Shown here piece after piece: positions 15,089 to 22,842 of a stretch of 33,279 nt of DNA (position 1 is its first letter; each line of letters begins with the position of its first letter). The notes beneath the pieces were generated by a model, which was not told the DNA's origin, did no database searches, and was given only the letters and a program-made list of their open reading frames with translations. The position numbers and the translations under genes are program-made. The stretch comes from an uncultured Prevotellaceae bacterium (GTDB taxonomy: Bacteria > Bacteroidota > Bacteroidia > Bacteroidales > Bacteroidaceae): contig CACXUV010000015.1 of NCBI GenBank assembly GCA_902770845.1, positions 1 through 33,279 of the forward strand, given 5' to 3'.

Positions 15089-16279
15089 TCAACATTTTCG
15101 CCCATCCACCTGCAAAGCCTGAAGAATATCGGCCAGCAGATCATCAGGATCTTCCAGTCCTACAGACAGTCGAATGGTTGTCTGCCGAACGTCCATCTGT
15201 TCCAGCTGGCGTTCAGGAAACAGCCCAAAGATGGTACTGGCAGGGTGGATGGCCAGCGTGCGCGAGTCGAACAGGTTGGTGGCCCGATGTATGAGTCTCA
15301 GGCGATTCAGCATGCTGAAGCACTGCTCTCGAGACTGAAGGTCGATGGTCAGCATGGCTCCGGCCGTAGGGCCAAACTGCCGCTGGGCAAGCTCGTAGTA
15401 AGGATTATCCTTCAGCCCAATGTAGTTCACTCCCTGAATGCTTTCACACTCGCTCAAAGATTCTGCCAGATAGAGCGCACTGGCAGCCTGTCGCTGATAG
15501 CGCACGTAGAGCGTCTCCAGCCCTAAGGTCTGCTGATAGGCCACCTGCGGTGACATGTAAGCCCCCAGATTGATCAACAGGTCGTACTTGATGCGCTGGT
15601 TAATCTGAGGGAAAGAGCCATAGTCTATCACCAGTCCACCCAGCGACGTGCCACCACCCGACAGGTACTTCGTGCTCGACACCACTTCCACATCCACCCC
15701 CAACGCATTCAACGAAGTCTCGGTGAAGGGTATAACGGTGGTATCGGCTATCAGGGGCACTCCCTTCCTATGAGCTATCTCTGCCAGTGCTTGCAGGTCG
15801 GCCACCTCCAGCTGTGGATTTGTCACGATCTCCAAGAAGATGCAGCTGGTATCGCTGTCCACAGCTTTCTCCACCGCTTCCAGATCTGTCAGGTCACGCA
15901 GTCGCGGCTTGACACCCAATCGCAGCAAAGTGCCACTGATCAGGGCCAGTGTGTTGCCGAAGAGGTGGCGCGAAGTGACAATGTTGCGCCCCTGGCTCAC
16001 CACTGCCAGCAGCGCATTGCTGATGGCTGCCATGCCAGAATTGAAGGCCGTCACATGGGCAGCACCAGTCAGCGCTTTCACGCGTTGTTCCAGATTCGTC
16101 ACCGTGGGGTTGGCTATGCGTGCATAGTCGGGAGCCTTGACACGGTTACAAAACACATCTGCCATCTGCTGGGCATCCTCAAACTCGAACGACACATTCG
16201 AATAGACGGGCACTGCCAGCGAACCGTAGGCATCTGGCCTCACATAGGGAGTATGTATGGCTATCGTCTGCTTTTTCAT
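15089..16279 (-). CDS. Cys/Met-metabolism PLP-dependent enzyme (gamma-synthase/gamma-lyase family)
   Basis: The protein has 396 residues. Family marks are YARIANPTVTNLEQRVKALT, AFNSGMAAISNALLAV, VPLIADTTVIPFTETSLNAL and VVSSTKYLSGGGTSLGG with the PLP lysine. The C-terminal half ends with SVGLEDPDDLLADILQAL, as in cystathionine gamma-synthase, O-acetylhomoserine sulfhydrylase and methionine gamma-lyase. The exact substrate cannot be told by eye. In this operon it may provide cysteine or handle released sulfide. Its ATG overlaps the stop of the regulator gene by four bases (ATGA), so it is the first enzyme translated after the regulator. Confidence 0.88.
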   Translation of the reverse strand: MKKQTIAIHTPYVRPDAYGSLAVPVYSNVSFEFEDAQQMADVFCNRVKAPDYARIANPTVTNLEQRVKALTGAAHVTAFNSGMAAISNALLAVVSQGRNIVTSRHLFGNTLALISGTLLRLGVKPRLRDLTDLEAVEKAVDSDTSCIFLEIVTNPQLEVADLQALAEIAHRKGVPLIADTTVIPFTETSLNALGVDVEVVSSTKYLSGGGTSLGGLVIDYGSFPQINQRIKYDLLINLGAYMSPQVAYQQTLGLETLYVRYQRQAASALYLAESLSECESIQGVNYIGLKDNPYYELAQRQFGPTAGAMLTIDLQSREQCFSMLNRLRLIHRATNLFDSRTLAIHPASTIFGLFPERQLEQMDVRQTTIRLSVGLEDPDDLLADILQALQVDGRKC

Positions 16280-16917
16280 ATATAGAATTCTGATGGGTTG
16301 ATCAATCCTGCACGCAGTGCATACTTCACAACCTCATGGGCTGTGTTCACTCCGAGCTTGCGAAAAATGTTCTTTCGGTGCGTGATCACCGTGTGCACGC
16401 TCGAATATCGCTCTGCTGCAATTTCTCTCGTTGTCTTGCCTTGGGCTATGCCAACCACAATCGCGCGTTCCGTCGCTGTCAGCAGGGAAGGTTCTTCCGC
16501 TTCCTGCTGCCTGCTGACAAGCACCTCCAACGCCCGCTGGCTGATGTAACGGCCATGACGGGCCAATGCCTGCAGAGCCTCGCGCAACTCACCCAGTCTG
16601 CAGTCCTTATAGACAATGCTGAACTGATGCGTTGCATAGACCACCTTGCGCAAGAAGTCTGGCGACAATGTGTCGCTCAGCAACAGCCACTGCGACAACG
16701 CGAAACGCTCGCTCACTATCACCAACTGCTCCACATCAACAAAATCGAACAGCGTATAGTCCAGCACCACCGTGGCACTCTCGTGCTCCTTCAGCAGCTG
16801 AATGAGCCCGGCCTTGTCAAATGCATGATAGACCACGCTCCGCTCATCCCTGCATAGCAGGGACTCCACTGCGAAACGCGTCAGCTCTTGATTGTCTGCC
16901 AATATATAGTTTGCCAT
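16276..16917 (-). CDS. LuxR-family response-regulator-like transcription factor
   Basis: The protein has 213 residues, starting at MANYILADNQELTRF. An upstream extension is not receiver-like. Residues 1-120 form a receiver-like domain with acidic pocket (ADNQ), a candidate phospho-acceptor in VVLDYTLFDF, and IVYKDC carrying the conserved Lys. Residues about 148-205 are a LuxR helix-turn-helix: LTATERAIVVGIAQGKTTRE, SSVHTVITHRKNIFRKLGV. No histidine kinase is adjacent. It is the first gene of the sulfur operon and is coupled to the PLP gene, so it probably controls the operon, perhaps itself included. Confidence 0.9.
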   Translation of the reverse strand: MANYILADNQELTRFAVESLLCRDERSVVYHAFDKAGLIQLLKEHESATVVLDYTLFDFVDVEQLVIVSERFALSQWLLLSDTLSPDFLRKVVYATHQFSIVYKDCRLGELREALQALARHGRYISQRALEVLVSRQQEAEEPSLLTATERAIVVGIAQGKTTREIAAERYSSVHTVITHRKNIFRKLGVNTAHEVVKYALRAGLINPSEFYI

Positions 16918-16971
16918 TGTCTTTGTGTTGTATTGTTTTGAAAATGCCACCTTAGTCTAACATTTCGGATG

Positions 16972-17003
16972 CAAAGGTACGCTGTTTGGAGTAATTCACC
17001 AAA
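16972..17003 (-). promoter_or_regulatory. Promoter of the encapsulin/sulfur operon
   Basis: On the minus strand, TTTG (17003-17000), 20 nt, then TACCTTTG (16979-16972) is an exact consensus match. The leader to the LuxR-family ATG at 16917 would be about 50 nt. No comparable promoter was found inside the operon. Confidence 0.65.
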
Positions 17004-17302
17004 AAAGCACCGTATTTAGGAAAATTCCTCTAAAACAACTCGCTATACTCATTAAAAATTCTTTTCAAGCTGCTCACCATGGGCCTAAAAAGAATAATAT
17101 TCTGCAAACAGACTCTCCACCCCACATTGTCAGTGTTTTTCATCGCCTTTTAGCTTGTATATAAGGAATGGACGTCTGCCTTGAAACGACCTCCGTTTTT
17201 TCGATAATCTTTACAAGAAAAAATTGCAAAACAGAACGACACACACACCTTTTTCACTCCATCTGGTGGCTCTTTTCCGTTCACTGGCACCTGCTGGAGG
17301 CA

Positions 17303-17411
17303 CAACGGGGGCCCCGCTGCGTGCCAGGAAGGCCACTTTTGCACTGCAACAGCCGCCCCGTTGACTTGCAACGGGGGCTCCGTTGTGGGGCAATGGGGTC
17401 TCCGTTGCAAG
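17303..17411. repeat. GC-rich CAACGGGG repeats with inverted arms
   Basis: CAACGGGGGC.CCG occurs at about 17303 and 17370. TTGCAACGG (17367-17375) pairs with CCGTTGCAA (17403-17411). No gene is seen between 17004 and 17580, and this GC-rich patch stands out against AT-rich surroundings. Its role is unknown. Confidence 0.5.
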
Positions 17412-17582
17412 GCGGCAAGAGACGGCCGGACGGCAAGGATTGCGCAGATGCCTGTATGACAAGCACTTACGAACCACCCTCATAACTCAAAAATTTCGGG
17501 CAAAAATATTTTTCCTGACCGCGAAGCGATTCTCGCGCTTGTTCAGACCGTGTTTTTATGAAAAAGAAAATGGACTTTTCTT

Positions 17583-17614
17583 TTTGTTCTTCTCTCGTTT
17601 TTTTCGTAATTTTG
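17583..17614 (+). promoter_or_regulatory. Promoter upstream of the toxin-tip fragment
   Basis: TTTG (17583-17586), 20 nt, then TAATTTTG (17607-17614) matches consensus. The -7 box lies within the left arm of a long palindrome (17606-17637). The transcript would run about 185 nt before the ATG at 17804. Confidence 0.5.
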
Positions 17615-17637
17615 CCGTCTTTCGACGGCGAAATTAC
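17606..17637 (+). other. 32-nt palindrome covering the -7 box
   Basis: GTAATTTTGCCGTC pairs with GACGGCGAAATTAC at 13 of 14 positions (the other is a T/G wobble) around a TTTC loop. Being centred just after a -7 box, it could be an operator or a structure at the start of the transcript. Confidence 0.5.
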
Positions 17638-17803
17638 TCCGTCTCGGCAAAAAAAATAAACCTAAAATCCGCAACCAATAGTCACGGGGACTAATTTTGC
17701 ATTCTGGTGCTTCATTTGACGATTCTCTTGTCGTTATAGACGTGATTATGTTTGTTTCTAGCCCACCTTCCCCTTACCCCGTTAAGCATTGCAAGGGCCT
17801 GAA

Positions 17804-18055
17804 ATGGAAAGTATAGCAAAAAGGTATGACTTGGACCTTAATGGAGATTGGAACATGGAGAGCCTGCCACACAAAGGACGACATCCTAATGCCTATCATG
17901 AATGGGTATTGGAAAATATGCGACAAATAAGCAACACTCCAAATATGAATCAAACAGAGTTTATTCGTTTATTCCAACAAAAAGTCATAAAACCAGTTAA
18001 AGATAATCCAGATATGTTGCGAAGAAATTATTGGAAAGGCCTTAAAGGCAAATAA
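17804..18055 (+). pseudogene. Orphan polymorphic-toxin tip, AHH-nuclease-like, N-terminally truncated
   Basis: From the ATG at 17804 the frame gives 83 residues: MESIAKRYDLDLNGDWNMES, LPHKGRHPNAYHEWVLENMR and a C-terminal helix rich in Lys. The LP-x-x-GRHP-x-x-YHEWV segment resembles the second half of AHH-type HNH/EndoVII nuclease toxin domains. The first half, with the AHH motif, and any delivery domain are absent. It lies next to an immunity-like gene, which supports the reading as a detached toxin tip. Whether it is translated or toxic cannot be seen. AT-rich relative to neighbours. Confidence 0.55.
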
Positions 18056-18080
18056 CCTTTTAGATGGCAATTCAAAAAAC

Positions 18081-18123
18081 TTTACATTCACACAATGCCA
18101 ATTTGGTATTGTGTGAATGTAAA
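18081..18123 (+). terminator. 43-nt near-perfect palindrome after the toxin tip
   Basis: TTTACATTCACACAAT and its exact complement are joined by a near-complementary centre, leaving virtually no loop. AAAAAC and a T-run at 18128-18133 follow. It sits 25 nt past the stop at 18055 and could be a terminator, or a protein-binding site. The stretch 18056-18469 otherwise holds one promoter and AT-rich filler. Confidence 0.5.
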
Positions 18124-18175
18124 AAACTTTTTTACGTCAAAAAATATAAATAAATAATAGAAATACAGGTAGTTA

Positions 18176-18209
18176 ATTTGGGTAATTGCGAATAAATGAT
18201 TAATTTTGC
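18176..18209 (+). promoter_or_regulatory. Promoter of the immunity-like gene
   Basis: TTTG near 18178, about 20 nt, then TAATTTTG near 18202 matches the Bacteroidetes consensus. The leader to the ATG at 18470 would be about 260 nt. The gene therefore has a promoter separate from the toxin tip. Confidence 0.5.
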
Positions 18210-18469
18210 AGTGGGATAAACATACGTATATCGCGGTGACGGTGACATATAGGATTCTTTTTTCTAAGAACAATCACATTGGTTTTACATTCACATATAG
18301 CAGTCCAATGGATAAAAGTTCGACTTTGGAACTATCCATTATTAAACAATGGATAGTTATTATGGCATTCGCACCATTGAGATGTATTTTATAGTTTTCC
18401 CATATTAAGATTTAATCATTCAAATACAATTTCAACAGATTTATTATCCCATTTATTTTATTATAAAAC

Positions 18470-19006
18470 ATGAAATTTTACAAAATAATGATTCAAGGTT
18501 ATGATGATACTTGTGGAGTTATGTATGCTCCTTCTGATTGGCCTTATCCAGTAGCTTTAGATGGCGAGGAAGTGAAGAATTGGAAATCTTTAAGGTTGGA
18601 ACTTAAAGATGGTATGTATTGCCCTTTTCACAGATGTGTTGGATGCGCAAATGTGATAAATGAGGAAATGAAAAATCTCATGGAGAAATACATTGATAAT
18701 GAAACTCAGGTTGAATTTCTCCCAGTTAAAGCCCATAGCGATGAGTATGGTGAAAAACAATATTACATTCTTCATTTTCTTAAAATACACGATGTTATAG
18801 ATGCTGAGCATACTGTTTATTCTGATATAAATGATAAAGATTCTGTTATTAAACCGGCTTTTAGTTGTAAAAAAGTCGAGAATCTCCATTTATTTAATTC
18901 ACGTCCTCTTATAAATGATGTATATATATCAGAAAAACTATACAAGGATATATCAAAACACAATCTCACTAAAGGTATCTCATTTCTAGCTATTAAATGC
19001 TTCTAA
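18470..19006 (+). CDS. Imm11/DUF1629-like immunity protein
   Basis: The protein has 178 residues, cytoplasmic, no signal. The C-terminal part follows the Imm11 (DUF1629) plan: ILHFLKIHDVIDAEHTVYSD, VENLHLFNSRPLINDVYISE and KDISKHNLTKGISFLAIKCF. The pattern of a final SEKL..L...GI.F segment is the familiar one for this group, known from polymorphic-toxin loci where it neutralises the cognate toxin. It follows the toxin tip by 414 bases. Very AT-rich coding sequence. Whether it matches this toxin or a lost one is not certain. Confidence 0.6.
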   Translation: MKFYKIMIQGYDDTCGVMYAPSDWPYPVALDGEEVKNWKSLRLELKDGMYCPFHRCVGCANVINEEMKNLMEKYIDNETQVEFLPVKAHSDEYGEKQYYILHFLKIHDVIDAEHTVYSDINDKDSVIKPAFSCKKVENLHLFNSRPLINDVYISEKLYKDISKHNLTKGISFLAIKCF

Positions 19007-19012
19007 CAGGAG

Positions 19013-19078
19013 ATGAAAAGAATAGTTACAAAAATTGGAGATATCTTCTGTGTGGATATTGGCAATAATCGTAAAATT
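19013..19078 (+). pseudogene. 5' stub of a second immunity-like gene, cut off at the upp promoter
   Basis: An ATG preceded by CAGGAG lies six bases after the previous stop. It starts MKRIVTKIGDIFCVDIGNNR, which I recall as the start of a small immunity family in Bacteroidetes. Continuation in frame is unlike a protein: it runs through the promoter of upp. So the gene seems truncated by a deletion joining it to the upp region. Confidence 0.45.
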
Positions 19079-19080
19079 CT

Positions 19081-19111
19081 TTTGTTTTGCTCTCGACTTT
19101 TCGTAATTTTG
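19081..19111 (+). promoter_or_regulatory. Promoter of upp
   Basis: TTTG (19081-19084), 19 nt, TAATTTTG (19104-19111). Exact consensus, 32 bases before the ATG at 19144. It marks where the conserved chromosome resumes. Confidence 0.6.
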
Positions 19112-19143
19112 CAGCAACAACCCGTAAAAAAAAACTCTCGACT

Positions 19144-19854
19144 ATGGAAATTATTAATTTCTCTGAACAGAACACGGTCATCAATCAGTATATGGCCGAA
19201 CTACGCAACAAAAGCTATCAGCGCAACCGCATGCTGTTTCGCAGAAACGTGGAGCGCATTGGCGAGATGATGGCTTACGAACTGTCGAAGACGCTGGAGT
19301 ATAGCCCCAAAACGGTGACTACGCCCCTGGGCACCATCGACATCAATCTGCCAAAGGAAAAGGACATGGTCATTGCCACCGTGCTGCGCGCCGGTCTGCC
19401 TTTCCACCAGGGGTTCCTCAACGTGTTCGACCGTGCAGACACTGCCTTTGTATCGGCTTTCCGCATGTATCTGAACCGCGAGCATACGGAAGTGGGCGTG
19501 CATACCGAATACATTGCCACGCCCAGCGTCAAGGGGAAGACGCTGCTGATCGTAGACCCCATGCTGGCCACGGGCGGCAGTCTGGCTGCTGCCATCGAGG
19601 CGCTGACGGGGGCTGGCAACCCCAGGAAGATTCACGTGTGCTGTGTGATTGCTGCCCCGGAGGGCATCGAGGTGGTGAAGGAGTGTCTGCCAGAAGACTC
19701 TACCATCTGGTGTGCTGCCATTGACCGTGGCATGAACGAGCAGAAGTATATTGTGCCCGGCTTTGGCGACTGTGGCGACCTGTGCTTTGGCGAAAAGTTG
19801 CAGAGTTTTCGCAAAAAAGCCGACAGAGAAGCCCGGAGGTACGCTCATCTATAA
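19144..19854 (+). CDS. upp: Uracil phosphoribosyltransferase
   Basis: The protein has 236 residues from MEIINFSEQNTVI. An in-frame extension upstream overlaps the promoter and is rejected. It converts uracil and PRPP to UMP in pyrimidine salvage. The PRPP loop reads LLIVDPMLATGGSLAAAI (about 140-157). VLRAGLPFHQGFLNVF and the C-terminal YIVPGFGDCGDLCFGE (uracil-binding region) complete the match. Length is slightly above the usual 208-220. Monocistronic and convergent with the helicase gene across 71 bases with no clear hairpin. Confidence 0.93.
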   Translation: MEIINFSEQNTVINQYMAELRNKSYQRNRMLFRRNVERIGEMMAYELSKTLEYSPKTVTTPLGTIDINLPKEKDMVIATVLRAGLPFHQGFLNVFDRADTAFVSAFRMYLNREHTEVGVHTEYIATPSVKGKTLLIVDPMLATGGSLAAAIEALTGAGNPRKIHVCCVIAAPEGIEVVKECLPEDSTIWCAAIDRGMNEQKYIVPGFGDCGDLCFGEKLQSFRKKADREARRYAHL

Positions 19855-19925
19855 ATAAAAAGAGGTGTTCGCGAAGAGAGCGCTGCCCCAGAAAAGAGCT
19901 ACTGATGCTGCGGGGGTGGTGGAGC

Positions 19926-22292
19926 CTACTCAACGATCTTGAACTTAGCAAACTTGAGCAGCAACTGCTTGGTGCCTGCATTGCGAAACTCTACGGTGGC
20001 TTTCTCGTTTTCGCCCGAGCCCTCTACTCGCAGCACTTTGCCAATGCCAAAGCGCTGGTGCTCTATGACGCAGCCTTCGTGCAACGTGCCTGCCGATGAG
20101 GGCTGAGCAGACGATGCCACGGAACGAACAGGACGAAGACGACCGCCCGAGGCCTGACTGAGCTGGCGCCTGAAACTGGGGGAGAGGGGGTCGGCTGCTG
20201 CTTCGGTCCTGCGCGGAGCCACTGCCCGAGGCATGGGATCGGCCCGGAACTGCGAGGCTACGGGGTGCGGGTTCTGCGTCCAGGGCAGTCGGCGTGTGCC
20301 AAAATCTTCGTCGGACGAGCCGACACTTTTCTGCGACTCCACATAGAGAAGTGATGGATCGATGTCGCGAATGAAGCGCGAGGGGGTGTCGTACTCCATG
20401 CGCCCATAGCGAAAGCGATTCTGTGCACAGGTGAGGATGCAATGGCGCTCGGCCCTGGTGATGGCCACATAGAGCAAGCGTCGCTCTTCCTCCAGTCCGC
20501 GCACCGAGTCGGACGACATGGGCGATGGGAAGATGTTCTCTTCGAGCCCCACGACGAACACGGTGGGAAACTCCAGGCCTTTTGCGCTGTGGATGGTCAT
20601 GAGCGACACTTTGGCTGTCTGATCGTCGTCGTCACTGTCAAGGTCGGTGAGCAGCGACACCTCTTGCAGGAAGTCGCCCAGTGCCACATGGTCGCCCTGG
20701 CCCTCTTCCCGGCGGCTCTCTACAAAGTCTTGCAGGCCGCCCATGAACTCTTCCAGGTTTTCCTGACGCGAAAGGTCTTCGGGATTGCGGCTGCCATAGA
20801 TGTCCTTCGACACACCACTTTCATTAATAATGGCATGGCCCAGCTGATAGGCGTCTTCGCTCTGCAGGCGCCCCATCCAGCCTTCGATGAGCTGTCTGAA
20901 AGCCTCGACCTTGGCCGCAGTGGCCTTGCTGATTTCAAGATGGAACAGCACTGGCTGTGTGATGATGGTCCAGAGCGACACGCCATAGGCAGCGGCGGAG
21001 GCCACAATCTTGTCGAGCGTTGTGTTGCCAATGCCACGAGTGGGGTAATTGATGATGCGCTTCAGTGCTTCTTCGTCGTTGGGATTGGCCACTACGCGGA
21101 AATAGGCAATCACGTCTTTTATTTCCTTGCGCTGATAGAAGCTCAGTCCGCCATAGATGCGATAGGGAATGTTCTGCTTGCGCATCTGTTCCTCGAACGA
21201 ACGGCTCTGCGAGTTGGTGCGATAGAGAATGGCAAAGTCGCTGTAGGCACACTGCTCCTTGCGCTTCAGGCGCAGAATGTCGTTGCACACGATGAGTGCC
21301 TCTTCCTTGTCGCTATAGGCTGGCTTGAGCATGACGCGTTCGCCCTCGTCGTTGCGGCTGAACACGTCCTTGGGTATCTGTCGCTCGTTCTTCTTGATCA
21401 GGCTGTTGGCGGCCTGCACGATGAGCTGGGTGGAGCGATAGTTCTGCTCCAGCTTGAACAGCTGGGCATTGTCGTACAGCTGCCTGAAGTCAAGAATGTT
21501 GTCGATGTTGGCCCCACGGAAGCTATAGATGCTTTGGGCATCGTCGCCCACCACACAAACGCGCTGGCGCTCACGCGTGAGCTGAAGCACTATTTTCTGC
21601 TGCACGTAGTTGGTGTCCTGATACTCGTCGACCAGCACATACTGGAACCGTTCCACATACTTGCGCCGCACGTCCTCGTGCTGCTCGAAAAGCAGGAAGG
21701 TCTGCACCAGCAGGTCGTCGAAGTCCATGGCATTGGCCTGGCGGCAACGCTCCACATAGTGGGAATAGACATCGTGCACCTTGGGCTTCTTCAGGTCGAA
21801 AAGCGAACTCTTCACAAAGGCATCGGGCAGCACCAGGTGGTTCTTGGCCATGGAAATGACATCGGCCACGGAAGAAGGCTTGTACTGCTTTTCGTCGAGT
21901 CCCTGCTCCTTGCAGATGCTTTTGACGAGAGAGCGAGAATCGGCTTGGTCGTAGATGGTGAAGCCTGATGTGAAGCCTATCTTCTCGGCCTCAGCCCGCA
22001 GAATACGTGAAAAGATGGAGTGAAAGGTGCCCATCTGCAAGTAGCGGCTCTGCTCGTTGCCCACCAACCGACCAATGCGCTCTTTCATCTCGCGAGCGGC
22101 CTTGTTGGTGAATGTGAGGGCCAGAATGTTCCAGGGCTTCAGAGCCTTCTCTTGCAAAAGATAGGCTATCTTGTAAGTGAGCACACGCGTCTTGCCCGAC
22201 CCAGCGCCTGCAATCACAAGCGAGGCGCCATCACAATAGGTCACCGCCTGGCGCTGACTGTCGTTTAATTGTTCCAGAATGTTTTCGTTCAT
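19926..22292 (-). CDS. UvrD/PcrA-type ATP-dependent DNA helicase
   Basis: The protein has 788 residues, superfamily 1A. Motifs in order: Q-motif LNDSQRQAVTY, Walker A AGAGSGKTRVLTYK, Walker B FQYVLVDEYQDTNYVQQK, GDDAQSIYSFRGA, LEQNYRST, VSLMTIHSAKGLEFPTVFVV and RRLLYVAITRAE. The last 60 residues (EGCVIEHQRFGIGKVLRVEG) are the Tudor-like tail of PcrA, which contacts RNA polymerase in relatives. A Ser/Ala/Arg-rich linker precedes it. ATG at 22292 is chosen since a longer in-frame start gives a Cys/Tyr-rich stretch that lacks homology. It acts in nucleotide excision repair and replication-fork clearing. Known Bacteroidetes annotations vary between uvrD and pcrA. Confidence 0.95.
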   Translation of the reverse strand: MNENILEQLNDSQRQAVTYCDGASLVIAGAGSGKTRVLTYKIAYLLQEKALKPWNILALTFTNKAAREMKERIGRLVGNEQSRYLQMGTFHSIFSRILRAEAEKIGFTSGFTIYDQADSRSLVKSICKEQGLDEKQYKPSSVADVISMAKNHLVLPDAFVKSSLFDLKKPKVHDVYSHYVERCRQANAMDFDDLLVQTFLLFEQHEDVRRKYVERFQYVLVDEYQDTNYVQQKIVLQLTRERQRVCVVGDDAQSIYSFRGANIDNILDFRQLYDNAQLFKLEQNYRSTQLIVQAANSLIKKNERQIPKDVFSRNDEGERVMLKPAYSDKEEALIVCNDILRLKRKEQCAYSDFAILYRTNSQSRSFEEQMRKQNIPYRIYGGLSFYQRKEIKDVIAYFRVVANPNDEEALKRIINYPTRGIGNTTLDKIVASAAAYGVSLWTIITQPVLFHLEISKATAAKVEAFRQLIEGWMGRLQSEDAYQLGHAIINESGVSKDIYGSRNPEDLSRQENLEEFMGGLQDFVESRREEGQGDHVALGDFLQEVSLLTDLDSDDDDQTAKVSLMTIHSAKGLEFPTVFVVGLEENIFPSPMSSDSVRGLEEERRLLYVAITRAERHCILTCAQNRFRYGRMEYDTPSRFIRDIDPSLLYVESQKSVGSSDEDFGTRRLPWTQNPHPVASQFRADPMPRAVAPRRTEAAADPLSPSFRRQLSQASGGRLRPVRSVASSAQPSSAGTLHEGCVIEHQRFGIGKVLRVEGSGENEKATVEFRNAGTKQLLLKFAKFKIVE

Positions 22293-22296
22293 GATG

Positions 22297-22304
22297 CAAA
22301 AGTA
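22297..22304 (-). promoter_or_regulatory. -7 box immediately before the helicase ATG
   Basis: TACTTTTG on the minus strand ends only a few bases before the ATG at 22292, so the mRNA would have almost no 5' leader. The -33 element is a weak TTG-rich region. Confidence 0.45.
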
Positions 22305-22346
22305 CAAAAAATAAAGTAAACACACGCAATAGCCGCCACTTTTTTT

Positions 22347-22780
22347 GATGCCGGCATAGAGCTGGCCACCCTGCAGCACAAGCAGGCCATGGTGGGGCAG
22401 CAGCTATGCAGACAGCAGCAGTGTTTCCCACCTTTTTCCATGCACTCACGGTGTCGGGATTCATTCGCAACGGTGTGGCCGAATCAATGTGCTCCGGCGT
22501 CTATGGCTATGGCTTGCGCCATCAAATTGCCGACACGCTGAACCGGGGTGTGCACACCGACTACCAAAGCGTGGTGATGGTGGCAGTGAAGGAAATGTAT
22601 GGCATGATGTGCCTCATCGGCATTGCAGTGCTGTTGCTGATGCTGCTCTACGACGTGCAACCTGTTCGCTCCACCATGCAAAGAATGCCAAAGCTGAAGA
22701 ACCTGGGCAACATTATGATGCGACAGTTCAGAAAACAATCATCAAGCAGTGGAATGCAGCCGACACAAAAAACACCATAA
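22347..22780 (+). pseudogene. C-terminal remnant of an MFS transporter with a frameshift
   Basis: Frame one from 22347 reads DAGIELATLQHKQAMVGQQL, resembling the loop before the last helices of Bacteroidetes MFS drug/solute permeases. At about 22404 the frame shifts and continues as VFPTFFHALTVSGFIRNG, GVYGYGLRHQI, then the last helix MCLIGIAVLLLMLLYDVQPV and the tail RSTMQRMPKLKNLG. The N-terminal 12 or so helices are missing. It ends before a perfect terminator, so this is the decayed 3' end of a former gene, no longer functional. Confidence 0.6.
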
Positions 22781-22807
22781 TTGCTAAAAATGTTAAAAAC
22801 AGAAAGA

Positions 22808-22842
22808 AAAACGAGACTGCTGCTTGCAGTTTCGTTTTTTTT
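22808..22842 (+). terminator. Intrinsic terminator of the lost transporter gene
   Basis: AAACGAGACTGC and GCAGTTTCGTTT pair at 11 of 12 positions (plus one G/T) around a short loop. The run of T that follows extends to 22843. It overlaps the aldehyde dehydrogenase promoter. Confidence 0.75.

Noticed and set aside
14299-16279. Dissimilatory sulfur oxidation (dsr) locus because of DsrE and TusA
   Set aside because: No dsrAB, dsrC or sox genes. Context is a cysteine desulfurase nanocompartment in an anaerobic heterotroph type of genome.
20442-21968. Long plus-strand frame opposite the helicase
   Set aside because: An antisense shadow of the UvrD/PcrA coding sequence, with no recognisable domain.
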